The translations under genes and the position numbers were made by a program. A stretch of DNA of 10,964 nucleotides from contig CAKQBC010000051.1 of assembly GCA_934215995.1 (NCBI GenBank), forward strand, positions 1-10,964, written 5' to 3'. The stretch's first letter is position 1. Each line of letters begins with the position of its first letter. The notes under the pieces are model-generated. The model did no database searches and was not told the DNA's origin. It saw only the letters and a program-made list of their open reading frames with translations. The DNA is from an uncultured Bacillus sp. (lineage in GTDB: Bacteria; Bacillota; Bacilli; Bacillales; DSM-1321). Positions 1 through 7,204 of this stretch are shown here, piece by piece.

Positions 1-368
1 TTCTTTTGATTACGCATGATTTGGGCGTGGTAGCCGAGATGTGCCATCGGGTGATTGTCATGTACGCGGGACAGATTGTAGAAGAAGCGCCGGTCAAGAT
101 ACTATTCGTGGAACCAAAGCATCCATACACTGTTGCTTTGCTGAAAACAATCCCTTCATTGGATTCGGAAGTAGACCGATTGCCATCCATCCCCGGAACC
201 GTCCCTTCAGCCAGCCAATTGCCGAATGGCTGCCGTTTCGCATCACGCTGTGAGCATGCGATGTCTGTCTGCCGGGAAGAACAGCCGGAGATTGTACAGT
301 TTGACGATGGCCAGCAAGTACGCTGTCACTTGTATACAGAGAAGGGGGCGACGGCAAATGCCCAATAA
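1..368 (+). CDS. Peptide ABC transporter ATPase, OppD/DppD type (3' part only)
   Basis: This is the C-terminal end of the first of two ATPases that power a peptide-type importer at the inner face of the membrane. The reading frame is open from base 3 and the gene starts upstream of the window. The first visible residues, [10 protein letters not shown], hold the H-loop histidine that follows Walker B in ABC ATPases. Then comes the oligopeptide/dipeptide C-terminal extension: HPYT, then a GCRF...C...C...C segment with spacing C-X5-C-X6-C-X17-C. Walker A, Q-loop and signature motif lie outside the window. The stop TAA is at 366-368. The next ATPase starts inside this gene at 358, an 11-base overlap, so the two are one transcription unit and probably translationally coupled. 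Whether it is closest to OppD, DppD or a nickel/glutathione relative cannot be told from this fragment. Confidence 0.93.
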   Translation, partial: LLITHDLGVVAEMCHRVIVMYAGQIVEEAPVKILFVEPKHPYTVALLKTIPSLDSEVDRLPSIPGTVPSASQLPNGCRFASRCEHAMSVCREEQPEIVQFDDGQQVRCHLYTEKGATANAQ

Positions 369-1344
369 AGAAGTGTTGCTGGAAGTTCGTAATCTTAAGA
401 CCTATTTTCCGGTGAAACGCAAATCCCTGCGCGAGGAAAAAAAGGTTGTGAAGGCAGTGGATGATCTTTCCATCGAAATTTTTCAGGGGGAAACATTAGG
501 GATTGTAGGGGAATCAGGGTCAGGCAAATCAACGTTGGGAAGAACCATTCTGAAGCTGAACGAGCCGACCTCAGGAGAAATAATTTTTAAGGGCAAGCCT
601 ATCCAGCAACTTTCCGGCCGAGCCCTGCAGCAATTCCGCAACCAAATGCAGATGGTTTTCCAAGACCCCTATTCTTCGTTAAATCCGCGCATGCGCATTG
701 GCGGAATAATTGAAGAGCCGATGAAGCTGCAATTATCTCTCACAAAGCAGGAACGCAAAAACCGTGTGAAAGAACTGCTGGGTAAAGTCGGTTTGCGTGA
801 AGACGCGATCAATAAATTTCCGCATGAATTTTCGGGAGGACAGCGGCAGCGTATCGGGATAGCCAGGGCGCTGGCGATCAATCCGGCATTTATCATTGCG
901 GATGAACCGGTGTCCGCACTCGATGTATCCGTCCAATCGCAGGTGTTGAATGTGATGCTCGATCTTCAGGATGACTTGGGACTGACTTATCTGTTCATTT
1001 CCCATGATTTGGGGGTTGTAAAGCATATAAGCGATCGGGTGGCAGTTATGTATCTGGGGAGAATTGTCGAAGTGGGGGAAAAGAAAGCATTGTATGAAAA
1101 TCCGTTTCACCCATACACACAAGCGCTGCTGGCTGCCATCCCTGTTGTGGATTTCGAGAAGAAACGGGATTCGGAGCCATTGAAGGGAGATCTCCCTAGC
1201 CCAATGGACCCCCCGGTCGGCTGTGTGTTCCATACACGCTGCCCGATGGCAATGCCGGTTTGTTCCGAGAAGCGGCCTGTATTGACTAGCCAAAATGACC
1301 ATCAGAAAGTCGCCTGTTTTTTATATGAAGAGGAGGAAGCCTGA
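358..1344 (+). CDS. Peptide ABC transporter ATPase, OppF/DppF type
   Basis: This is the second nucleotide-binding subunit of the importer, 328 residues, a usual length for OppF/DppF. Visible motifs are Walker [10 protein letters not shown] (51-59), Q-loop Q102 in [11 protein letters not shown], signature FSGGQRQR (158-165), Walker B FIIADEP (178-184, catalytic E183) and H-loop H216 in ISHDLGV. All ATPase residues look intact. The C-terminal extension has [12 protein letters not shown] and four cysteines (289, 295, 302, 320) with exactly the same spacing as in the ATPase before it. An open frame continues upstream to 226, but ATG 358 is chosen: it follows a purine-rich SD (AGAAGGGGG, about 340-348) and gives the normal OppF N-terminus with a beta-strand [12 protein letters not shown]. 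The acidic tail codons (EEEE) double as the AGGAGG ribosome binding site for the next gene, which begins on the last base of this stop codon. Confidence 0.95.
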   Translation: MPNKEVLLEVRNLKTYFPVKRKSLREEKKVVKAVDDLSIEIFQGETLGIVGESGSGKSTLGRTILKLNEPTSGEIIFKGKPIQQLSGRALQQFRNQMQMVFQDPYSSLNPRMRIGGIIEEPMKLQLSLTKQERKNRVKELLGKVGLREDAINKFPHEFSGGQRQRIGIARALAINPAFIIADEPVSALDVSVQSQVLNVMLDLQDDLGLTYLFISHDLGVVKHISDRVAVMYLGRIVEVGEKKALYENPFHPYTQALLAAIPVVDFEKKRDSEPLKGDLPSPMDPPVGCVFHTRCPMAMPVCSEKRPVLTSQNDHQKVACFLYEEEEA

Positions 1345-2309
1345 TGTTCAACAATATTACGGATGTTCCAGGAATCGAAGTGGGGCATGCAGAGGATAAA
1401 GAGGGTGTCACCGGCTGCACTGCCGTGCTCGCGAGGAACGGGGCCGTATGCGGAGTGGATGTGCGGGGATCGGCTCCCGGCACACGCGAGACGGATGCCC
1501 TTGACCCAATCAATGAAATTAAGCAGGCCCATGCCATTTCCCTGGCTGGCGGAAGCGCATTCGGATTGGATGCCGCTACCGGGATAATGCGGTATTTGGC
1601 GGAGCAGAAAATCGGAGTGGATGTATCCGTGGCGCACATACCGATTGTGCCGGGGGCAGTCATTTTTGACCTGTTCCTCGGAAAACCCACTGCTTATGCA
1701 ACGGCAACTATGGGGTATGGGGCAGCAAAGAATGCCAAGACTGGCCCTTTTAAGAACGGCAATATTGGCGCCGGCTATGGAGCGACAGTCGGGAAGGTTG
1801 CCGGCCCGCAGTACTGCATGAAGGGAGGACTTGGCAGCAGCTCCATAAAAGGAAAGGATGATCTCGTCGTCGGGGCGATTGTGGCCGTCAATGCAGTCGG
1901 GGATGTGAAAGACCCGAATACAAATGAAACAATCGCAGGAGGACGCAACTATGAAACGGGAGAATGGATTGACAGCTGCGGCTACCTGAAAGAGAAAAGT
2001 GCATCAATAGCGCTGCCTGGCACAAATACAACAATCGGAGTTGTTGCTTTGAATGCGAAGCTGACGAAAGCAGAAGCGAAGAAGATTGCACAGCTGTCCC
2101 ATAATGCACTCGCGAGGACGATCTATCCGGTCCATACGATGCTGGATGGCGATACGATCTTTGTATTAGGGACAGGCGACCGGCATTATCCGCTTGATTA
2201 TCTGGGCCAATTGGCAATCGAGGCAATGGAGCAAGCGGTCCTGAATGGGCTAAAAGGAGCCCGGTCGATGGGCGGATTGGAAAGTTACCAAAGCCTAAAA
2301 GGCGAATAA
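1344..2309 (+). CDS. P1 family peptidase (DmpA-type aminopeptidase, MEROPS S58)
   Basis: Predicted cytoplasmic N-terminal-nucleophile aminopeptidase, 321 residues with no signal peptide. The family comprises aminopeptidases such as DmpA, which releases N-terminal L- or D-residues, and beta-peptidyl aminopeptidases. The proenzyme cuts itself so that a new N-terminal Ser or Thr becomes the nucleophile. Here the expected site is GTNTTIGVVALN (226-237), with cleavage most likely between N228 and T229, giving a Thr nucleophile as in ThnT rather than the Ser of DmpA. Other family features are the start ITDVPGIEVGHAED, the glycine-rich LAGGSAFGLDAATG (67-80) and IPIVPGAVIFDL (99-110). It sits between the ATPases and the binding protein of a peptide importer, joined by TGATG (one-base overlap), with AGGAGG at 1331-1336. 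That places it as the enzyme acting on what is imported. Exact specificity (L, D, beta or cyclic peptide) is not readable. Confidence 0.92.
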   Translation: MFNNITDVPGIEVGHAEDKEGVTGCTAVLARNGAVCGVDVRGSAPGTRETDALDPINEIKQAHAISLAGGSAFGLDAATGIMRYLAEQKIGVDVSVAHIPIVPGAVIFDLFLGKPTAYATATMGYGAAKNAKTGPFKNGNIGAGYGATVGKVAGPQYCMKGGLGSSSIKGKDDLVVGAIVAVNAVGDVKDPNTNETIAGGRNYETGEWIDSCGYLKEKSASIALPGTNTTIGVVALNAKLTKAEAKKIAQLSHNALARTIYPVHTMLDGDTIFVLGTGDRHYPLDYLGQLAIEAMEQAVLNGLKGARSMGGLESYQSLKGE

Positions 2310-2325
2310 ACAGGGGGGAAAGGGA

Positions 2326-3858
2326 ATGAAAAAAGGTTGGGTAGTTTTAATGGCCGTATTGCTTGCATGTTTGGTCGCAGCTTGCTCGTCAGAAGGCGGC
2401 AGCACGGATGGGGAGAAGGGTTCTACAGGTACCGCTCAGGAGATATCCGTTCGGGTTAATGATGATCCTGATTTTCTTGACCCGCATAAGGCAACAGCGT
2501 CCATTTCATTCCAGATGATTCTGAACATGTTTGAAGGATTGATGGCTCCGGAAACAGATGGTTCCCTTAAAGAAGCGATTGCCGAGAGCTACGAAGTTTC
2601 AGAAGATGGGCTGGAATATACATTCAAGATCCGCCAGGGAGTGAAATTCCATGACGGGTCCGACTTGACGGTTGAGGATGTGAAGTACACATTTGACCGC
2701 TTAATGGGCAAGGCCGGCGGCGAAAAGATGAAGAATAATTTTGATAACGTCACGTCTGCAGAGGTTGTGGACGAATCCACGTTTAAATTTACATTGGCAG
2801 AACCGAACTCAAATTTCCTATATTCTTTGACAGCGTTGACGTCGGCGATCGTACCGGCCAGCAACGATGGCAAGCATAATGAAAATCCGATCGGGACAGG
2901 CCCGTTTGCATTCGAAACATATTCGCCTGGCATGAATCTGGTCGTCAAAAAGAATAACGACTATTGGCGTGAAGGCCTGCCTCATTTGGACAAGGTGACG
3001 TTTGTGTTCCAATCTGACGATCAGGCAGCAATCATGAGCCTGCTTGCGAATGAAGTTGATGTTACGGCTGTGCCGTGGCAAAGGGTGAATGAAGTGACAG
3101 ACGGCTATAATACGTCCGATCAAAACAACAACTCATCCTTGGTTGTTACGTTCAATCAATCCAAAGCGCCGTTTGATGATGTGAAAGTACGCCAGGCGAT
3201 TGCGATGGCAGTCAACAAGGAGGATATCATCGACTCCGTCTTCAACGGCTATGCTGTGAAGCTTGGATCCAATATGAGTCCGGCTATGGGCGATTTCCAT
3301 GACCCGACTTTAGTGGACAAGTATCCATTTGATGTCGAGAAAGCGAAAGCCTTGCTCGCCGAAGCCGGCTATGAAGATGGCTTTAAGACGAAAATTACTG
3401 TTTCCTCTCATAACGGCATCTACAGCAACATTGCCCAGATTGTCGTTGAGAATCTGAAGGCAATCGGCATTGATGTCGAGATTGAAGTGGTGGAATGGGG
3501 CATTTGGCTTGAGCGCGTGTATGCCGGCAGGGATTACGAAATGACAGCAATCGACCTGACTGGCCGTCCGTCAGCCTATGAGGTGCTAAATGATTATGTA
3601 TCGACGAATGACGCAGAAAACTTCTTCTTGTTTAAAAATGAGGAGTTCGACAAAGTGATGTCGGATGTCCTGCATGAAACAGACCCAGCGAAGCAAGTGG
3701 ACTATTACAAGCAGGCGCAGGGAATCTTGGCAGAGCAGGCGGCAGCTGTGTATATCGCAGATTATCAGATCATTTGGGGTTCAAATAAAGCTGTAAGTGG
3801 ACTGAAGAGCTACCCGTTCTGGTTCCATGATATGTCTGAGGTGAAAATGACCAATTAG
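2326..3858 (+). CDS. Peptide ABC transporter substrate-binding lipoprotein (family 5)
   Basis: Extracytoplasmic receptor of the importer, 510 residues, in the SBP_bac_5 (cluster C, OppA/DppA) size range. It begins with a lipoprotein signal: basic MKKGW, a hydrophobic core and the lipobox LVAAC with C20 as the lipidated cysteine. A short Ser/Gly/Asp-rich tether follows. The mature part shows family features: VNDDPDFLDPHKATAS near residue 45, YTFKIRQGVKFHDGSDLTVEDV around 103-124, IGTGPFAFETY near 189-199 and VRQAIAMAVNKEDII about 288-302. It should sit on the outer membrane face and hand peptides to the two permeases that follow. A strong SD (AGGGGGGAAAGGG, 2312-2324) lies close to ATG 2326; the gap after the peptidase is only 16 bases. 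The ligand is not deducible; nickel or sugar binding is possible within the superfamily, but the adjoining peptidase favours peptides. Confidence 0.93.
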   Translation: MKKGWVVLMAVLLACLVAACSSEGGSTDGEKGSTGTAQEISVRVNDDPDFLDPHKATASISFQMILNMFEGLMAPETDGSLKEAIAESYEVSEDGLEYTFKIRQGVKFHDGSDLTVEDVKYTFDRLMGKAGGEKMKNNFDNVTSAEVVDESTFKFTLAEPNSNFLYSLTALTSAIVPASNDGKHNENPIGTGPFAFETYSPGMNLVVKKNNDYWREGLPHLDKVTFVFQSDDQAAIMSLLANEVDVTAVPWQRVNEVTDGYNTSDQNNNSSLVVTFNQSKAPFDDVKVRQAIAMAVNKEDIIDSVFNGYAVKLGSNMSPAMGDFHDPTLVDKYPFDVEKAKALLAEAGYEDGFKTKITVSSHNGIYSNIAQIVVENLKAIGIDVEIEVVEWGIWLERVYAGRDYEMTAIDLTGRPSAYEVLNDYVSTNDAENFFLFKNEEFDKVMSDVLHETDPAKQVDYYKQAQGILAEQAAAVYIADYQIIWGSNKAVSGLKSYPFWFHDMSEVKMTN

Positions 3859-3874
3859 AAAGGAATGAAGCATC

Positions 3875-4816
3875 ATGTTCTATATACTTCGCCGCTTCAT
3901 CCTGTTGATCATCACAGTCATCCTCGTGTCCATTATCACTTTCGGCGTCTTTCAGATTTTGCCCGGGGACCCAGTTCGCACGATGCTTGGCACCGAGGCG
4001 GATGCTGCACAGATTGAGAACCTGCGGTCCGAGCTGGGGCTGGACCGCCCCCTTTACGAACAGTATCTGGATTGGATGAAGGGGTTATTGACAGGAGATT
4101 TGGGCAACTCGATTCGCTTTTCCATGCCGGTGGAGGAGCTGTTATTGGCGAGGCTGCCTGTGACGATCTCTTTGGCGGCCATTACACTCTTCATCGTCTG
4201 CATCGTTTCCTTGCCTTTGGGGATGTTCGCGGCAAGGCGCCAGAATAAAATAAGCGACCTTACTCTTTCTACAGCTACACAAATTGGGATGGCCGTCCCT
4301 TCTTTTTGGCTGGGGATGATGCTTATTTTATATGTTGGCATGAAAATAGATTTCTTTAAAATCAGCGGCTATATCCCATGGTCTACAAGCATTGCAGGAG
4401 CGCTCAGTACCTTGCTCCTGCCTGCATTGACGATTGCGATTCCGCAGATTGCGGTGAATTTCCGCTATGTGCGGACAGCGATACTGGAGCAGGTAGGGAT
4501 GGATTATGTCCGTACGATCCGAAGCAAAGGGATTGTCGAGAGGGTTGTTATGTATAAGCATGTTCTTAAAAACGCAATGATCCCGATTTTGACGGTTTTC
4601 GGGATCATAACAGCGGAAATCGTTGCAGGCACAATCATCGTTGAACAGGTATTTTCTTTGCCGGGGGTCGGCCAGCTGCTGATCACGGCCATCAATAATC
4701 GTGATTTTCCTTTGGTGCAAGGAATCGTCATGTATATTACTGTAGCGGTCGTTATAATCAATTTCATTGTGGACATTTTATACACCGTTCTTGATCCACG
4801 TGTTCGATTGCGATAA
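3875..4816 (+). CDS. Peptide ABC transporter permease, OppB/DppB type
   Basis: First transmembrane subunit of the importer, 313 residues. The N-terminus MFYILRRFILLIITVILVSI is a membrane helix preceded by basic residues, followed by the OppB hallmark FQILPGDPVRTMLG (26-39) and an extracellular loop containing LGLDRPLYEQYLDWMKG. About six membrane helices are visible, near residues 9-28, 97-119, 134-155, 173-196, 235-256 and 281-303. The cytoplasmic EAA coupling loop that docks on the ATPases is around 208-240 (DYVRTIRSKG then VLKNAMIPIL). It ends with the typical DPRVRLR. ATG 3875 follows AAAGGAA (3858-3864), 16 bases after the binding-protein stop. Nothing is missing or broken. Confidence 0.95.
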   Translation: MFYILRRFILLIITVILVSIITFGVFQILPGDPVRTMLGTEADAAQIENLRSELGLDRPLYEQYLDWMKGLLTGDLGNSIRFSMPVEELLLARLPVTISLAAITLFIVCIVSLPLGMFAARRQNKISDLTLSTATQIGMAVPSFWLGMMLILYVGMKIDFFKISGYIPWSTSIAGALSTLLLPALTIAIPQIAVNFRYVRTAILEQVGMDYVRTIRSKGIVERVVMYKHVLKNAMIPILTVFGIITAEIVAGTIIVEQVFSLPGVGQLLITAINNRDFPLVQGIVMYITVAVVIINFIVDILYTVLDPRVRLR

Positions 4817-4829
4817 GGAGGAGTGGACA

Positions 4830-5654
4830 ATGAATATAAAACAATTTACAAAAAATATAAATTTCATCATTGGCACACTCATTATCGGTGGATTTTTCGT
4901 TCTCATGTGCATCAGCTTTATCTACACGCCCCATGATGTATTGGCAATGAATATCCAACAAAAGCTTATTGCGCCGAATGCAGTGAACTGGTTTGGAACA
5001 GATGAATTTGGCCGTGATATTTTCAGCAGGGTCATGAAAGGAACACAGACAGCGTTTGCTGTAGGAGTGTTGACGGTCACAATCGGGATAACGTTCGGAT
5101 TGCTGATTGGAGGGGTGGCCGGATATTTCGGAGGGTGGATCGATGAAATATTCATGCGTATTCTTGATGCCCTCATGGCTTTTCCGGGAATCATCCTGGC
5201 TTTGATGCTTGTGGCGATCTTTGGTCCAGGCATTGTCAATACCTCAATCGCGCTTGGGATAATTGCCGTCCCCAATATCGCCCGGATTGTCAGGAGCGGC
5301 TTTGTGCAGCATCGGGATTCGGAATATATATTGGCTGCAAAACTGATCGGTGTGAAGACGTATAAAATCATGTTCCGCCACATTTTGCCGAATATTTCAT
5401 CCCAAATTGTCGTAGCGGCGACGGTTACGTTTGCGACAGCCATGCTGGCAGAGGCGGCACTCAGTTATTTGGGGCTTGGCGTACAGCCGCCGAACCCGAG
5501 CTGGGGAAGAATGCTGAAAGACTCCCAATCTTATTTAGTGAGCGCACCCTGGTATACCTATGCGCCGGGAGCGGCCATTACCCTCATGGTGTTAGGTCTT
5601 TATATGCTAAGCAATGCTTTAAGGGATTTCTTGGACCCGCGCTCGAAAGCGTAA
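4830..5654 (+). CDS. Peptide ABC transporter permease, OppC/DppC type
   Basis: Second transmembrane subunit, 274 residues from ATG 4830. The open frame runs back to 4767 inside the previous gene, but 4830 is chosen because a near-perfect SD AAGGAGGA (4815-4822) lies seven bases before it. Family motifs are the N-terminal OppC segment NWFGTDEFGRDIFSRVMKG (53-71), helix RILDALMAFPG (110-120), EAA coupling loop EYILAAKLIGVKTYKIMFRH (165-184) with HILPN, and the signature ALSYLGLGVQPPNPSWGRML (210-229). About five to six membrane helices can be seen (near 12-32, 76-98, 119-135, 137-150, 195-215, 246-265). It pairs with the OppB-type subunit to form the channel. It is the last gene of the operon, and a strong terminator follows 67 bases downstream. 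Confidence 0.95.
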   Translation: MNIKQFTKNINFIIGTLIIGGFFVLMCISFIYTPHDVLAMNIQQKLIAPNAVNWFGTDEFGRDIFSRVMKGTQTAFAVGVLTVTIGITFGLLIGGVAGYFGGWIDEIFMRILDALMAFPGIILALMLVAIFGPGIVNTSIALGIIAVPNIARIVRSGFVQHRDSEYILAAKLIGVKTYKIMFRHILPNISSQIVVAATVTFATAMLAEAALSYLGLGVQPPNPSWGRMLKDSQSYLVSAPWYTYAPGAAITLMVLGLYMLSNALRDFLDPRSKA

Positions 5655-5721
5655 AAGAATCCATCAGGGGAAAATTGAGGCAAACTCTAGGCAAGCAGTC
5701 CACTGATGTGTGTCCATGAAA

Positions 5722-5773
5722 GAGGATATCCGGAAAGTCTTCTACACTGAATTTCCGGATATCCTCCTTTTTT
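5722..5773 (+). terminator. Rho-independent terminator of the peptide importer operon
   Basis: A perfect 15-bp inverted repeat (GAGGATATCCGGAAA at 5722-5736 and its complement at 5752-5766) with a 15-base loop is followed after one C by six T residues (5768-5773). It lies just behind the last permease and before the dus promoter. Confidence 0.92.
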
Positions 5774-5803
5774 GCTGTTCTTTGCTGAGGAATGCGTGAT
5801 AAT

Positions 5804-5833
5804 TTGATAAAAGCCCGTTACTCATGCTATAAG
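5804..5833 (+). promoter_or_regulatory. Probable sigma-A promoter (extended -10) for dus
   Basis: TTGATA (5804-5809) and TATAAG (5828-5833) are 18 bases apart, and TGC directly before the -10 box makes an extended -10 (TGCTATAAG). Transcription would start near 5840, giving a leader of about 65 bases. The location between the operon terminator and the next gene fits. No experimental support is possible from sequence. Confidence 0.6.
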
Positions 5834-5853
5834 TGTAAAAGGAGTTTTAATTC

Positions 5854-5882
5854 TGGGATCCGGCCAGTCAGATGGAATCCCA
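5854..5882 (+). promoter_or_regulatory. Leader hairpin in front of dus
   Basis: TGGGATCC (5854-5861) can pair with GGAATCCCA (5874-5882) with one bulged A, forming an 8-bp stem and a 12-base loop in the predicted untranslated leader. It ends only a few bases before the likely SD (AGGA, 5890-5893). No T-run follows, so it is not a terminator. It may tune translation or mRNA stability, or be incidental. Confidence 0.4.
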
Positions 5883-5906
5883 TGATGAGAGGATATGAAT
5901 GTAGCG

Positions 5907-6881
5907 ATGTTGGATAATTTTTGGCGTGATTTACCACGGCCATTTTTTATATTGGCACCAATGGAGGATGTGACGGATGTTGTTTTTCGTCATGTCGTCA
6001 GTGCGGCTGCAAAACCGGATGTTTTTTTTACAGAGTTCACGAACTCGGAAAGTTACTGCCATCCAAAGGGACACAATAGTGTCCGAGGTCGTTTGGCTTT
6101 TACGGAAGATGAACAACCGATTGTGGCCCATATATGGGGGGACAAGCCTGAATTTTTCCGGCAAATGAGTATTGGTATGGCGGAAGAAGGTTTTAGCGGC
6201 ATCGATATTAATATGGGCTGCCCTGTACCGAATGTTGCGCAAAATGGGAAAGGAAGCGGCCCTGTCTGCCGCCCGGATGTTGCAGCCGAGCTGATTCAGG
6301 CAGCAAAAGCGGGAGGATTGCCGGTAAGCGTAAAGACAAGAATCGGCTTCACTGAAGTGGACGAATGGCGCGGCTGGCTGACACATGTGCTCAAACAGGA
6401 TATTGCCAACCTGTCCATCCATCTGCGCACAAGAGAAGAAATGAGTGATGTTCCTGCCCATTGGGAGCTCATTCCGGAAATCAAAAAGCTTCGTGATGAA
6501 GTGGCGCCGGATACGCTTCTGACAATCAATGGCGATATCCTCGACCGCCAAACCGGATTGGAGCTCGCAGAAAAATATGGTGTTGACGGGATCATGATCG
6601 GGCGCGGAATCTTTAAAAATCCGTTTGCGTTTGAAAAGGAAAAAAAGGAGCATAGCAGCAAGGAATTGCTCGATCTTCTGAGGCTGCATCTGGATTTGTA
6701 TGACCGTTATACGAAGGAAGAAGGCCGGCCATACAAGCCGCTTACCCGCTTTTTCAAGATATACGTCAAAGGTTTCCGGGGAGCGAGTGAATTACGGAAT
6801 CGGCTAATGAGTACGAACTCTACCGACGAAGTACGTGAGTTGCTCGATGCATTCGAGGAGCGTAATGCGATAGGGGAGTAA
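5907..6881 (+). CDS. dus: tRNA-dihydrouridine synthase (YfjN type)
   Basis: FMN-dependent enzyme that reduces uridines in tRNA to dihydrouridine using NADPH; cytoplasmic. From ATG 5907 it has 324 residues. Family signs are the N-terminal TIM-barrel strand [12 protein letters not shown] (13-24), the active-site motif [11 protein letters not shown] with catalytic C105, VSVKTRIGF (K143), SIHLRTREE (H172), TINGD (206-210) and the FMN-phosphate loop [12 protein letters not shown] (229-240). The last 80 residues form the helical C-terminal domain. From memory it closely resembles B. subtilis YfjN, one of two Dus proteins there. The start is uncertain: ATG 5895 is in frame but lies two bases behind the only SD-like sequence (AGAGGA, 5888-5893), which is too close. 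ATG 5907, giving [12 protein letters not shown], matches where relatives begin, although the spacing of about 13 is long. The gene stands alone between its own promoter and terminator. Confidence 0.93.
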   Translation: MLDNFWRDLPRPFFILAPMEDVTDVVFRHVVSAAAKPDVFFTEFTNSESYCHPKGHNSVRGRLAFTEDEQPIVAHIWGDKPEFFRQMSIGMAEEGFSGIDINMGCPVPNVAQNGKGSGPVCRPDVAAELIQAAKAGGLPVSVKTRIGFTEVDEWRGWLTHVLKQDIANLSIHLRTREEMSDVPAHWELIPEIKKLRDEVAPDTLLTINGDILDRQTGLELAEKYGVDGIMIGRGIFKNPFAFEKEKKEHSSKELLDLLRLHLDLYDRYTKEEGRPYKPLTRFFKIYVKGFRGASELRNRLMSTNSTDEVRELLDAFEERNAIGE

Positions 6882-6886
6882 GCAGT

Positions 6887-6916
6887 AAAGGCAACAGTTC
6901 ACCTGTTGCCTTTTTT
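6887..6916 (+). terminator. Rho-independent terminator of dus
   Basis: A perfect 11-bp stem (AAAGGCAACAG, 6887-6897, with its complement 6903-6913) has a five-base loop and a run of six T (6911-6916). It starts six bases after the dus stop. Read from the other strand the T-run is only three bases, so it probably serves dus mainly and the converging small gene at 6925 only weakly. Confidence 0.9.
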
Positions 6917-6924
6917 GCGTTTCA

Positions 6925-7128
6925 TTAAAAGTTTATCAACGAGTCAAACATATCCCCAATCAGCCGGCCTGCCCCTCTAATCATCCAAAAGATCAGGCGG
7001 AACGGTAAGAGTATCAGTTCCGGAACCCAGCAAAGGACATCGGTAACAAAGTCCCAAAAAGTGTATTGATCGTTGCTTTTCCTGGCTTTTCTTGTTTTGG
7101 CTTTCCTTTTGCGCCACCATTCTTTCAT
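6925..7128 (-). CDS. Small, highly basic membrane-type protein of unknown function
   Basis: I do not recognise this 67-residue protein. Residues 2-17 (KEWWRKRKAKTRKARK) carry ten Lys/Arg and one acid; the rest is hydrophobic and aromatic, with Trp25, Trp34 and Trp48 and a stretch VLCWVPELILLPFRLIFWMI (31-50) long enough to cross or lie in the membrane. It ends in GAGRLIGDMFDSLINF. The basic end probably stays in the cytoplasm or binds lipid head groups or nucleic acid. Start ATG 7128 is chosen over an in-frame ATG at 7164: on the minus strand AAAGGG (7143-7138) precedes 7128 by nine bases, while 7164 has no SD and would fall about eight bases after the predicted transcription start. It converges on dus and diverges from the ECF sigma gene. 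A perfect ECF-type promoter lies upstream (7204-7179), which suggests an envelope-stress role. Confidence 0.7.
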   Translation of the reverse strand: MKEWWRKRKAKTRKARKSNDQYTFWDFVTDVLCWVPELILLPFRLIFWMIRGAGRLIGDMFDSLINF

Positions 7129-7168
7129 TTGAACCAACCCTTTATTATAGATTGCCAATGGCATTTGT

Positions 7169-7180
7169 TACATATATGTA
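7169..7180. repeat. 12-bp palindrome over the predicted start site of the small minus-strand gene
   Basis: TACATATATGTA is a perfect palindrome. It starts at the last two bases of the CGTA -10 box of the minus-strand ECF promoter and covers the expected transcription start near 7171-7173, a position where a repressor could act. A second imperfect repeat, TGCC-AAT-GGCA (7153-7163), lies further into the leader. A palindrome this AT-rich can arise by chance. Confidence 0.4.
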
Positions 7181-7204
7181 CGGTTGAAGGTTCGTTTCGT
7201 TTCA
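7179..7204 (-). promoter_or_regulatory. ECF sigma promoter (TGAAAC-N16-CGTA) of the small basic membrane protein
   Basis: On the minus strand TGAAAC (7204-7199) and CGTA (7182-7179) are separated by exactly 16 bases, a full match to the sigma-W-type consensus of Bacillus. Transcription should start near 7172 and give a leader of about 44 bases before ATG 7128. The first eleven bases, TGAAACGAAAC, match the sigma gene's own promoter (TGAAACAAAAC) at ten positions, so the same sigma factor may read both. Whether the neighbouring sigma or a sigma-W homologue is used cannot be decided here. Confidence 0.72.

Noticed and set aside
5872..5898. 8-codon frame before dus (ATG 5872 to TGA 5898)
   Set aside because: It has no ribosome binding site and its start lies just before the hairpin arm; likely chance.
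5931..6689. 252-residue minus-strand open frame opposite dus
   Set aside because: The opposite strand encodes a clear dihydrouridine synthase with intact catalytic motifs; the minus frame has no recognisable domain.
7144..7149. Perfect TATAAT on the minus strand before the small basic protein
   Set aside because: Transcription from it would start about eight bases before ATG 7128 and remove the SD, and no -35 lies at the right distance. The ECF promoter at 7204-7179 fits better.
6925..7164. 79-residue version of the small minus-strand protein starting at 7164
   Set aside because: No SD, and the start falls about eight bases after the predicted transcription start; ATG 7128 has AAAGGG at nine bases.
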